Source: Eonycteris spelaea (Eukaryota > Chordata > Mammalia > Chiroptera > Pteropodidae). Taken from it: 64,000 nt of DNA. The translations under genes and the position numbers were made by a program. This document shows positions 35,829-55,849 of this stretch, in pieces. Under the pieces are notes generated by a model. That model did no database searches. It saw nothing but the letters and a program-made list of their open reading frames with translations, and had not been told where the DNA came from. Numbering within the stretch: position 1 is the stretch's first letter; every line of letters begins with the position of its first letter. The stretch spans positions 3,679,501 through 3,743,500 of the forward strand of contig PUFA01000166.1 of assembly GCA_003508835.1 (NCBI GenBank), given 5' to 3'.

Positions 35829-38800
35829 GTGAGATGTACAACCTAGTTATTCCTCAACACTTAACAAGGGCATACAGTGTGCCAAGCATTATTTTGGTGC
35901 AGTGGGGAGATACAAAGATGAATAAAATAGATAATTATGATACAATTTGATAAGTACTGTAATAGAGACACAAAAAATGTTTTAGTGCACTGAGGAAACA
36001 ATAATGAAATCTGCCCTGGGGAGTTAGGAAAAGCTTCAAAGAATGGATGGTATTGGAAGTGCTGATATTTGAACTAGTTCTTGATGAACAGGTTCAAGTT
36101 TACCAACTGGAAAATATTCCATACAGAGAGAGAACATCAGTTATTAACATAGCAACAGGAAAGCACATGAAGCATGGCTTGAAATTGTGTGCATCCAGAA
36201 AGTAGGGAATATGGGGGTTAGTGACAGAAGATGAGGCCTAAGTGGATTGTGAATGTTTAGAAATTAGACTTTTTCCTATGGGCAATAAAGAAACCATTAA
36301 ATATTTTTAAGCTAGCTATGTCTTGATTGTATTTATATTTTAGAAAGATGAATTTTTTAGCTGAGTAGGGGATAGATCAAATGGGGTGAAACAGTAGAGA
36401 CCAGTTAGGGAATTGCAGCATTTCAGGTGAGAGATGATGAGGGGTTCATGTGAAAGCAGTGACAGTAGGGATGAAGTTGAGGAATTTAGGAAGTAGAATC
36501 CAAAGAAATTGGTGACTAAATGATAGTAATAATTATACAATCAAATATAAGTACCTTGTGTGACTGGGTGAATGATGGCGATGTCATAAATTGAGATAGG
36601 GAACAAAAGAAAGGGACAAGTATGATGGGAAAGGTAATTAGTTTGATTTTAAACATGCTGATAGGTGCTTATAGGATGTTTAAACAGTTGGAAATTCAGA
36701 CTTGGAGGAAAGAAAAGTTGAGGCTAGACATAAAGGTCTGGGGATTACTGATATATAAGAAATAATAGAGGGCATGAGAATAGATGAGGTCACCTGGGAG
36801 AGCACATACAATGAAAAGAGGACCAAGGACCCTTGTTTGGTTTTCTTTGGTGAACTATGCAATTCTAGTTTGATAATAAATGTTATTACTGTCATATCAC
36901 CTGATATTTTGATTGTGAATGAGGGTGTAACTGTTACCTAAGCAGACACTGCAATTGCGTTAAACCACCCCTCATTGAAAGTGGTGCCCAAAAAAGATAA
37001 ATCTAGCACAGATTTAACAAAATATTACAGGAGGACTTAGAAATAAAACATCTTTGTTTTTTGGTCAGTTGTATTGTGCTTTTCAGGAAATTCTCTAGCA
37101 AGTCTCATGCTGTTTTATTTTGCTTTTTTTTAACAAAAATTATAATGTGAAAGTAGACTAGCCTAGGAAGTTTAAAGACCTGTCCTTACTAGCGTTTTGA
37201 CTTTGGTAAAATCTCTGAGCTTTTGTTTCTTGGTAAAATATAATAATGGTATCTGCTTTGCTTTCTTCATAAGATTGCTTAAGGTTCAGTTGAGATGATA
37301 CAATTAAAATCATAAAGCATTTTAGAAACATAAGGGATTGTCATTTGCTAATTGCAGCATGCTTGCAAAATTGATAAAGTTATGTGTGTGTCTATGCAGT
37401 GATTAAAAAGTTCTGTTGCTGCAGAATTCTACATATTTGAGATTTACTGGGTCAGATTGTATAACTACATTAGAGAAAATCAGTATTATTTTTCCAAGGT
37501 TCCTTAATAATAACCCAGTTTAAAATCCAATGATTAGTGCAGACTGTATTTTCAGTTACTTTTCTGTGATGAAAGTGTAATTTTTAGTAACTTCTTTCTT
37601 TCCTTAAAAAAAAATTTAGATTCAAGAGGAATCAGACATGTGGAAAATAAGAGAACTGGAGAAACAGATGGAAGATGCTTACCGGGGGACCAAAAGGAAA
37701 ATGTTACCCAGCAGTTCAAGGTGAATTTGCAGCTCTGAGAACCAAAATAACTCTTCCCTTACTCAGAATCATCAGCTTGTGTCTAAAAACATTTTGGTAT
37801 GCTAAAGATAGATGAATGCAGTTCTGTGAGTCCTTAAGCCTTCCATCCTTTATAAATCTAGACCCAAGCATAAAGGTAATGACTATGATGCATATGCTTC
37901 TACTCTGTACTTATTTGCAATGGAGAATTTAAAAATTTTGCCTTGAACAATTATAAACATTAAGGATTCTGATCTTACCCGATGGCTTTTAACCTCATAT
38001 TTTCTATTTGCATCTTATGATCACTTAGCTGATCATTCACTTCTTTCTCCTATTAATCTTTCATTCTTTTAGCCTTTTCTTTACCCCACCTACTCACTAT
38101 CTTCGCCAAATCACAGTCTTTCACATTACCTTCTTAATAATTTGAGTGTAAATAGGAAGGATTATGCAGGCTTAGTTGTGTTACCTGTGATGGTATAGGA
38201 ATGTCTGAGTGTTAAGAACATCTGTTGGGCCTCATATGCCTGTTAGTGTACAGCAGTTTGCATGAAAATTTGCTGAAAGTACTAGCGATGATTTATTTCT
38301 AAAGCCACCCAGGGAAATAATTAATAGTGAGATATTTAAGGAAAATGAGTATGTCTCCAGAATATGTGTGATGGCTGTGTGTAAATGGCTTCAGACAAGA
38401 AAGTATGCAGGGTATCCATGGTAAAGAAAGCGAAGTCTCAACATAAAAATAATTATCTTTTCAGTCTGTTATCTCTCTGAAAATGGTCCTTCGAGAATAT
38501 TTGTGCAGGTCATGATTCGTTTTGTATTGGTTGTTCAATTCTGAGTGGCACTTCCAGGAACAAAAATATTGTTCTTTGAGAGTGGGCTATTAATGCCTGT
38601 CATGGTGAATAAATCTTTAAAACATAAAGATTTAATAAATAAGTATTTTAATAAATTTATTTTATAAAAAAATAAATCTTTAGGGGCAGGGATTCTGATT
38701 GTCTCATTTGCATGATTTTCCCAGTAACTAGAAGAGTGACTGTACGTAGAAGCCCGTAAGTATTTTTTATAACTGATTAGCTGGCTTAATGACTGGTAAG

Positions 38801-41281
38801 TGGATATTTTAAGCACGGATTAAATCAGTGGTTCTCCGCTGGTTTTCTACCCCAACATACTCATGGGTCAGGCCTCGTTCTCATTGTTACTATGACATCA
38901 TTACAGCAAGTTACTGGTTTCCCAGAAAGGGAGTCTATTTCAGAATCTCTAGGGTAGTTTGAAATGTCTTCGGCTGTGATTATACTCTGCTTCCTACTTT
39001 GCATGGCCTCCTACTTGAGAATTAGTGAGCTATATAGCGTGGCACAGTCCAGAAGTCATTTCATTTATATTCTGCAATAAGATGGGTAGTTATGGTCAGA
39101 TATTTACTAAACAACTATACAGATTTATAGAGAGAAACAGATCATGTCTTTTTACATGATTTTTAAAAATATTATCAGGTTATTTGTTCTCCCCTTAGCT
39201 GTTCAATGAGTTTTGTGCAGGATGTTCCATAAAGTAACCTCACAGATTGCTTCCAAATGTAAAAGTTCTTCTGTTTTCTTATCTAGCCGGATGCGCAGTG
39301 ATGGTTTTGATGAAGAAAGTCAGAGAGATTATTGGAGGCCAAAGAATGAAATTTCCGGAGCACTGGAAGATGATTTTCTTAAGGCTAAATCCTGGAACAA
39401 GAAGTTATATGATTATGAAGCTAACATGCCAGACAGGTTTGTGACTAGATTCTTATCGCCATTAATGATATTCGGCCTGAGAATGTGTGCTGTTTAAAAT
39501 TAAAATTATCACTACAAGAACTTGTACACAAATTTCACGGCGTAATTATTCATAATGGTGAAAAAGTGTTTGATAAATGGGTAAACAAAAGGTGGTATAT
39601 GGAATGGTAATGGAGTGTTATTTGGCAGTAAAAGGAATAAAGTACTGATACATGCTACAACATGGATGAACATTGAAAACATGGCATATGAAAAGAGCCA
39701 GATACAAAAGGCCACTTATTACATGATTCTATTTATATGATATGTCCAGAATAGGCAAATCTATAGAGACAAAAAGTAGATTAGTGGTTGCCATGGGCTA
39801 TAGGAGAGGGAATGGAGAGTGACTGCTAATGGATGGAGTTTCTTTTTGGGGCGATGAAAATGTTCTGAAATTAGTGGTGATGGTTGCACAACTTTGAATG
39901 TACTAAAAGCCACTGAATTGTACATTTTAAAAGGCTGAATTAATAAAGTTATTTAAAGAAAATAGTACCAATGTAGACAGTATTGTTATGAAGTCGTTTT
40001 GGAGAGGGACTTCACAGCAGAAAAACAGAGGATAAGACTTGCTTATGTTTCTTGAGGAGGAGAATGGCAAGTTCTTTTAAAATGGACACAGGAATGCTTT
40101 GTCTGAAATGATAGTGTGCAATACAGAAAAATGTAGCCGACTAAGTTACTGAGGCTATAATGTGGGGTTGGCTCTACCATCTCTCTTTTTGTCTGTATGT
40201 CTGTGTATACAGACTCCTAGTCTGTCTAATTTGTTTTAATTGGCAAAAACATATTGATTGCTTTAACAGTATGTATAATAAAATATGTCGTCTTACAGAT
40301 GGGGTCACAGTGGTTATAAAGAGTTATACCCTGAAGAATTTGAAACAGACAGGTAAGGCATATAAGCTTACTGGAAAAAAAGTTAGAAACTAAGATTAGT
40401 ACAAAGTCTGAACTGTAAATTGAGTTCCTAGTTTTTGTAAAACCTCTAATGTTTGCCATTGAATGTAACTGAGAAATAATAGGTGATTTAGATGGGAGAT
40501 GATTGGTATTTTGCCTTTCCCTGATTGATGTTTGACATATATGTAGTACTTAGGATTTTGCCTTTCTCTGATGTTTAGTATTTCACATGGTAATTCAGTA
40601 TGGCAGATTAGAATTTTTCATTTTAAAGATGAGGAAACAAAAACTCAGTGAGAGTGATAAAGTCTCATCATAACCCTATATCAGAGCTGTTGTAACCTGA
40701 ACTTCCTACCTAGAATTCAAAATATTAAAGTATAAATATACTTTTTAATTTCTATGGTAAAGCAGTTTCTCTTTTTTATTAGTGATCAGCAGGATATTGC
40801 CAATGGAAAAAAAACATCTCCCCAGGTAAAATCATCTACTCACGAATCTCACAAACACAAGAAGTCAAAGAAATCCCACAAAAAAAAGCAGAAGAAAAAG
40901 TCTCACAAAAAACAGAAGAAAAGCAAAAGGGAAGCCACAGATATAACAGCATATTCCTCAAGCGAATTCTCAGAAGAAACTGGGGCTTCTAGTACCAGGA
41001 AACCACCACATAAGCACAAGAAAAAATCCAGGAAAAAGTCTCTCAAAAAATCTACTTTAATCTTAGAGGCAGAAAGTGACACTTCTCAGTCAGATGATTC
41101 CGCATCCAGCAGTTCTGAGGAAAGTGAGGAGAGAGACACTAAAAAAACGAAAAGGAAAAAGAAAGATAAAAAAGCCTATATCCCTGTACTTCACAATGAA
41201 ATACAGGAGAGGACAAACAAACGCACAAATTGGAAAGTGGCTACAGATGAAAGGTCTGCCGAGAGTTCAGAGGACGACTAA
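35760..41281 (+). CDS. NKAPD1: NKAPD1 (C11orf57): NKAP-domain-containing protein 1
   Basis: Function poorly known; the charged, Lys/Ser-rich tail resembles nuclear RNA-associated proteins such as NKAP. Coding exons: 35760-35828, 37620-37720, 39287-39436, 40299-40352, 40783-41281. They join in phase to 290 residues (human about 292). Starts [20 protein letters not shown]; middle MRSDGFDEESQRDYWRPKNE and YDYEANMPDRWGHSGYKELY; tail of SHKKKQKKKSHKK-type runs, Ser clusters and acidic ESSEDD end. Stop TAA 41279-41281. Start codon lies 9 nt after an attttag acceptor. Divergent from PIH1D2, convergent with TIMM8B. No frame damage. Confidence 0.95.
35845..36880 (-). repeat. L2 LINE relic, antisense
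   Basis: Begins with a tail-like aagggcatacagtgtgccaa and continues through body blocks such as gagatgatgaggggttc, gactgggtgaatgatggcga and gatgaggtcacctgggagag, matching the reverse strand of L2. Diverged, in NKAPD1 intron. Confidence 0.6.
37165..37330 (+). repeat. MIR-like relic, sense
   Basis: tttgactttggtaaaatctc then ataatggtatctgc and gttgagatgatacaattaaa follow the sense MIR order. Diverged. Confidence 0.5.
37620..37720 (+). CDS. NKAPD1: NKAPD1 coding exon 2
   Basis: Encodes IQEESDMWKIRELEKQMEDA, YRGTKRKMLPSSS, a predicted charged helix. Acceptor aaatttag, donor GTGAAT at 37721; two bases carry over. Confidence 0.93.
39287..39436 (+). CDS. NKAPD1: NKAPD1 coding exon 3
   Basis: Encodes RMRSDGFDEESQRDYWRPKN, EISGALEDDFLKAKSWNKKL, YDYEANMPD. 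Acceptor cttatctag. The donor is GTTTGT at 39437, a poor match to consensus, but phase and protein continuity to 40299 require it. Confidence 0.93.
39505..39960 (+). mobile_element. L1 (L1M-type) 3' end, sense
   Basis: cttgtacacaaatttcacgg, ctgatacatgctacaacatg, gtagattagtggttgccatg, and the terminal ttgtacattttaaaaggctg are in L1M 3'UTR order. The same family occurs at 53118-54197. Confidence 0.8.
40299..40352 (+). CDS. NKAPD1: NKAPD1 coding exon 4
   Basis: Small exon encoding WGHSGYKELYPEEFETD. Acceptor gtcttacag; donor GTAAGG at 40353. Enters and exits with the same split-codon phase, so skipping it would keep the frame. Confidence 0.93.
40560..40720 (-). repeat. MIR-like relic, antisense
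   Basis: cattttaaagatgaggaaac followed by aaaaactcagtgagagtgat is the conserved antisense MIR core. Sits just upstream of the last NKAPD1 exon. Confidence 0.6.
40783..41281 (+). CDS. NKAPD1: NKAPD1 last coding exon, Lys/Ser-rich tail
   Basis: Encodes SDQQDIANGKKTSPQVKSST, then repeated S-H-K-K / K-K-S-K lysine blocks, a Ser-rich DDSASSSSEESEERD segment, KKTKRKKKDKKA, and the end ATDERSAESSEDD. Nucleotide composition is strikingly A-rich from lysine codons. Confidence 0.95.
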
Positions 41282-43150
41282 ATGAGACACATTCTTCAGT
41301 TTCCCATGTGACTCTGGATATTTACAGCTCTTGCCCTTGGAGCTTTGCCAGTGACTTGCTCAGCACAGCAGAACTGAGAACAGAGCTGTCCTGTGCCATC
41401 TACATATGTTCTGACAGACTTCTACTTTGGCCTGTTAAACTTGATCCTCTTATTGTTAATAGGGAATCTGGTATTTTGTTATGAAGGTTTCTTGAAGAGA
41501 TTATTTTTTGCAATTAATTACATTTAGTAATAGAGTACATATACAGCAAATTAAAGGGCCCAGAAAGTTGAATCCAGTAATGACCTGGGGGTACACCGAT
41601 TAGAATTCTGAATTTGGGGAACGCAAGGGCTGGGATCAAGAGGTGGATTGGAATCAGTGCTGTGTAGAATGGTCTAGGGGAACATTGTGTTATACACTTG
41701 TCGGTTTATATAGCAGGTGCCACTTGACTTTTGTCTTCAGCTTTGGTGCTTTGATCTTTCTAAATTTTGGCCCCACCAGTGTGGTCCAGTTTATTTAATG
41801 AGGAAATGAGCATAACATTTTTCCTTCATAGCATCCATAGACAGCTGTTACTAGGAGACTAGGGTTTTCTGTCAAGTTTTCCTGCTGGACAGGGACTATG
41901 GCTGTACTTAATATACCACTAAAACATCATAATTGGATTGTAAATGGTTCAGTTCCATTGCTGTATATTGCCTAAATGGACTTGTGTTCATAATTATTTC
42001 TTCAGTTGTTTTTGATAAGTCCTCAACCAAATGGGGAAGAATTAGGAATTAGTCATGCTGCCTAATGGTTCTCTGAACAGGATTCAGGGCAGCACCTGCC
42101 ATTTAAATGTTATCTTTTCATTTCTAAATTTATTAATGAACTTTAGAGTTTTCCTGATGCTAGGTTGAATCAGTTCCAAAGTGAAACAGGCTTCTCAGGG
42201 ACATACCAGTTTCTTAGTCTGCCTTTGGATTAAACCACCAAGCAGAGACCATATTATTTTCCTTTGCTGTATACTGTAATCTTTACTACGTTAATTCTTA
42301 AGAAACCAAAATAATACCGAAAGAAGGCTGGCAGAACACAAGTTAATTTTTTCATTATGGCAGATCAAGTGATATATTGTTTCCTGGTTATCACTTCATG
42401 GACTGAGCTGAGTAAACTTGAAAACTCAGGCTCTTGGTTTTGTTTCTGCCACTAATTGGTTATGAGGTCCAGAGCAGGTAAGTTAGCCTCCCTGGCCTTA
42501 CTTTTAACCCCATGTGTGATACAGATACTTCATGATAACATGGCAATGTAAGACACCAGCAATAGGATATAACTATGACAACATTCCATGAGGTGGTAAC
42601 ATTTTGTTTTTCTAACTACTGAATTTGTTCGCTTTACAGAACAGATTTCTAGTAAAATGCTTAGTTATAAAATACATGGTTGGCCAGAGGTTCCCTATCC
42701 CGATTATAAGCAGGTGCTACCTTTTGGGATATTTATTTTAAATATTAGCAGTTTGATACTCAATTGTCAGTGTTCCATGGTAAATATTTTTACCTTTGGG
42801 ATGAGTAGGGGTGCAAGGGGGGAAGAACAGTCTCTAATTACTACCTCTTAACCTAAAGCAATTGTTTTGCTCTCAGAGCAGAGTGAAGTCTGTTGGAAGG
42901 TGTTCATGTTTTATCTTTTTAGCATTGTTTCTGTGCTATAAAAGTACTGATTCTAAGCACAGACTCAGGAAGATGGGCCAGTGGAACAAGGCATCCCTAG
43001 AAGTTGATCCTGTTTGGATCTTGACCTTCCCTCCCTCCCATACTAGCAGGCCTATTTCCTCATGAACATACATCTTGCCTGTTTTGTTTTTTTGCCAAGT
43101 TTACCTTTTCTTGGTCATGTATAAGCAATAAAGCTGTTTTCTGTTCTTCA
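41282..43150 (+). other. NKAPD1: NKAPD1 3'UTR
   Basis: About 1.85 kb after the stop, ending at a canonical AATAAA (43127-43132). It contains a sense MIR relic at about 42415-42560 (gccactaattggttatgagg). No other gene seen. Confidence 0.75.
43127..43132 (+). terminator. NKAPD1: NKAPD1 polyadenylation signal
   Basis: AATAAA followed by a T/G-rich downstream stretch (gctgttttctgttcttc). Lies about 240 bp from the opposing TIMM8B signal. Confidence 0.75.
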
Positions 43151-43363
43151 CCTTTCTCAACCCCAAATTCTCTTCTATGCCATAGGCTAAGGCTTTGGTA
43201 GTTCTTTTAGCCCCCTTCAATATGGCTTAAGGTGGCTCTTCAAAACCTAAGAGCTCCCATTTGCAGTACTGGCCTTGGAACAACTTTATTTCTACTGTTC
43301 CTGCCCATCAGAGATCATATTAAATCCTAAAATGAGATTAAAACAAAAGTTGGAGAATTCACA

Positions 43364-43369
43364 TTTATT
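43364..43369 (-). terminator. TIMM8B: TIMM8B polyadenylation signal
   Basis: Minus-strand AATAAA (TTTATT on plus), about 205 nt beyond the TIMM8B stop. A short 3'UTR suits this small abundant gene. Confidence 0.7.
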
Positions 43370-43575
43370 GAATACTGTTGTGATACAATGTGGAATTTCC
43401 GAATTCCAAATAAATAAATTTCACTTTTGAACATTTGATCTATTACTTTTTAGCACCAACAGGCTGGTAACAGCCTGAAGTTGACCTGACAGTAGGCTGA
43501 ACTTCCCCCGACTGACCCTTAAATCTGCTTAATAACAAGTACTTTGCTGCTTCTGTCATTCTCCCAGGGAATGGT

Positions 43576-43743
43576 CTACTGCCCACCTTTCTGTACAATC
43601 TGGGCAAACCGACTGGTGATAGCGAGAGTAGTGTCAATGAAGCGGTCCACGCAACTTGAGAGACAATTTTCAGTGCGAGAGTCTAGGCGATTCCCTGGCT
43701 TCTCCACACATTTATCCCAACACAGCTCCATGAAGTGATGCAC
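43576..43743 (-). CDS. TIMM8B: TIMM8B exon 2, twin CX3C
   Basis: Carries both CX3C motifs and the C-terminal helix. Minus-strand acceptor ctcttag just before GTGCATCAC; stop TAG at 43578-43576. Confidence 0.96.
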   Translation of the reverse strand: MHHFMELCWDKCVEKPGNRLDSRTENCLSSCVDRFIDTTLAITSRFAQIVQKGGQ

Positions 43744-45303
43744 CTAAGAGGAAAGAAAAATAGTAACCACTGGGGTCTGCATTTGGGCCTATCTGCCAAT
43801 TTTCTTATTTCCTTCCTATTTTCCTTATTTCCTGTCACCTGACTGAACCATTCTTTGAATCAACAAACCATAGGCTCTCTCTCCTCTTTTCTACTTCCTG
43901 TCACCAACAGGAATGAGGTCCAGATTCTCATCCTCACATTGCAACAATCCTTCAGTAATAAAAACTACTTTCCAACAAGTTACCCCTGTGTTTGTTTAAT
44001 ACTTCAATTTCTCTGTTAACCACTCAGGGCACTCCCTTATTTAACCCCCAACCCATACAGTTTGAAAGAGCCCTGCACAGCATACTCGACCTAATACCCC
44101 TGTAATGCCCTCCCTGAAGATTTTATCCATTCCTCAAAACAGTTGAAATTCTTACTTCCTGGAAGGCCACTGTCTGTTTTCTAATTGTGTCAAGTCCGTG
44201 TTCAGATTGTAAATTTTCAGGCAAGTGTAATACCCTCTTTTACCTTCCCAAAATAGCATTAGAGTAAACTGGGACAGTAAGGTACTACTTAATTCCCCCA
44301 AACTAAAGCCATCCCTTAGAGAGTAGTTAAGTTCTTAACCTTTCTGGGGTCATGGGCACATTTGAGAACCTGATGAAACTTATGGATTCACTTTCCAGAA
44401 AAATGTACATACTGACACAAAAAGACGTGTGCACTTTCATAATTTCCTTAAAATTTTCTTAAAATTTTCTAACCAGCGTTCTTGCTACTTATCCTCCGTG
44501 AACCCTCTCTCTCCCAACGGCCCAATGGGGGATAACCATTTACCTAGCGCTCACTATTTGGGAGGGTACTAAGCATTGTCAACCCGCGATCCTAAAAGAA
44601 GCCTCACCATCGCTTAAGAGGCGTGGTTAAGTAATTATCCAAAGTCATGCAGCTAGCTAATAAGGGCCCACTCCGGGGTTCTAATCATGCCTAAGGGCTC
44701 CAACACCCTTGTTCTAACTAACAGTCTTGAATCTGGACTGATTACTTCGGAGGGCCCCTCTTTTCCAGTAACGTTCTACTGTCCCATTGTTCTCAAATAC
44801 ATTATTGCATTTGATCCTCACAATCTAGTGGGGCAGCAGGAGACTGTGAAACTAAAACCCACAGTAGATGGGTGTCTAATCTAGGGGCTCGTGTTCTGTC
44901 AACTGGCAGAGGTAGGATTAAACCTAAATCTTCCCAATGCTAGTCCAGGCTTGTCGCCAAACTAGGCCCCTGTGCCCTTGTGTCGCCCAAACCTTCCTTT
45001 TCTTTTTTACACTTTTTCCCCACGCTGGGCTTGCTTTGAAGGCACCGAGCACCACCCGTCACCAGCAGCCAGAGTGCCAGGACTCGTTTCTTCTGCGAGG
45101 AACTGCGCGTGGCAGGGCCATCTGGGGGCCTTACCGCGCCGCCAGCGTACAGAGCTCTGAGGGTGCCCGGACCTGTACTTCGCCCGCCTTTCTCTTCATC
45201 CTGGTCCCTGTACCCGTACCTGTGCAGTGAACTGAGCCTTTTGCTGTTCGGCCGCCACCAGGCGCTGCAACTCTGCTTCGTCTGCCTCACCCAGCTCCGC
45301 CAT
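43576..45303 (-). CDS. TIMM8B: TIMM8B: small Tim chaperone subunit
   Basis: Small TIM protein of the mitochondrial intermembrane space, which chaperones hydrophobic precursors towards the inner membrane; partners are TIMM13-type subunits. Two coding exons on minus: 45303-45220 (MAELGEADEAELQRLVAAEQ, QKAQFTAQ) and 43743-43576 (VHHFMELCWDKCVEKPGN, then RTENCLSSCVDRFIDTTLAI, ending QKGGQ and TAG). Total 83 aa, the family length. Both halves of the twin CX3C signature are present (CWDKC and CLSSC), forming the two disulfides of the fold. Head-to-head with SDHD, 187 bp between start codons. No presequence, as expected for MIA40-imported proteins. Confidence 0.97.
44535..44900 (-). repeat. Two MIR-like relics, antisense, in TIMM8B intron
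   Basis: 44535-44700 has tacctagcgctcactatttg, gtggttaagtaattatccaa, gtcatgcagctagctaataa. 44790-44900 has cattatttgcat-like text, cctcacaatctag and tgtgaaactaaaacccacag. Confidence 0.65.
45220..45303 (-). CDS. TIMM8B: TIMM8B exon 1
   Basis: ATG at 45303-45301, 28 codons ending FTAQ, donor GTACGG. In the CpG island shared with SDHD. Confidence 0.96.
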
Positions 45304-45490
45304 TGTCCGCGTCAAGTCCCAGACCTGCGACCGGCGCGCGCGCGCGCATGTGCGGCGCGCACGCGCCGACGCTCGACTTCCGGTTCGCCTAGCGTTTCTC
45401 TTTCCCTTGTTTTCGTTGGTCGTGGTGGAGTGGGAGTTGTCTTGTGACTGCTTCCGGGCTGCTGGATGACCTTGAGCCTTCAGGAGCGAG
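45304..45490. promoter_or_regulatory. Divergent TIMM8B/SDHD promoter
   Basis: 187 bp between opposite start codons must hold both promoters and leaders. It shows a run of alternating CG (45334-45347), an NRF1-like GCGCATGTGCGG at 45344-45355, and ETS-type sites ACTTCCGG at 45376-45383 and CTTCCGGG at 45451-45458. No TATA box. ETS and NRF1 control fits nuclear genes for mitochondrial proteins; the human SDHD promoter is known to depend on ETS motifs. Confidence 0.75.
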
Positions 45491-55049
<9,559 letters not shown>

Positions 55050-55835
55050 CCTCTTTGACTTAATACCTTGAGAATTGATTGTACACCTCTTTGCCTCTGC
55101 TCTGTCATGCTATTCAGCTCACAGTAAGGAGGAAATAACTAAGTCCATTGTGAGATCAACCTCTTCTAATCACCTGGTTATTTTTAGAATTTAATCTTTG
55201 AGGAAAAGGTTTGAGAGGACTATATATCCAAGAAATTGTGAGGCTCTGTTCTTATTCTAACGAGTTAATGGGATTGACTCCCAGCTTCTCACTAGACTCA
55301 CAATATAACTAAACATATATAAGCTTTTGCATTTTAATTTATCAAACTCTTAAAGGGAATTCAACTTTATAACTATCAGTACCTGAGCAAACTTCTATAT
55401 TTGTCCTGGGAATGATAGAGAAAGAGAAAAACTGTTAATTCATAAAGAAAGACGACAGAATCTTAAGCATTGCTTAATGTTTGAAAACTTCCCCCTCCGT
55501 TCATTTGATACCAGTTACTGGTGGTTATATGTCCTTGGGAAACTTTAAAATTAGGACATGCTGATAGTTCACATTACTAATTTCTAAATTCTGGGAAAAA
55601 GAGCCTGGAGAGCTTCTGAACATAGAAAAGTTCCAAGTAGGGAAGAGATCCCCTAGTAATTAGTATCAAAATATCATAGATTCTAAACTGAGATTTGATT
55701 CTCAAATGTGTTCATTTTACTTGTTCTGAAAAAATGTATCTGCAAATATAAAAATTTAATAAATTGTCATTTTCCCACTGTGGGAATTTAATGTGAAAAT
55801 GTATTCTATGAAAATAAAGTTTTTTAAAAAATAAA
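55050..55835 (+). other. SDHD: SDHD 3'UTR with polyadenylation signal
   Basis: AATAAA at 55813-55818 gives a 3'UTR of about 780 nt. Other AATAAA copies lie at about 55757 and 55846. No repeat seen in this stretch. Confidence 0.65.
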
Positions 55836-55849
55836 ATTCTATATAATAA

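Noticed and set aside
45332..45362. Alternating CG tract as a CRISPR-like or satellite repeat
   Set aside because: Only a short dinucleotide run in a CpG island; no spacers and no longer unit.
45109..45447. 112-aa plus-strand open frame
   Set aside because: Antisense shadow of TIMM8B exon 1 and GC-rich promoter sequence.
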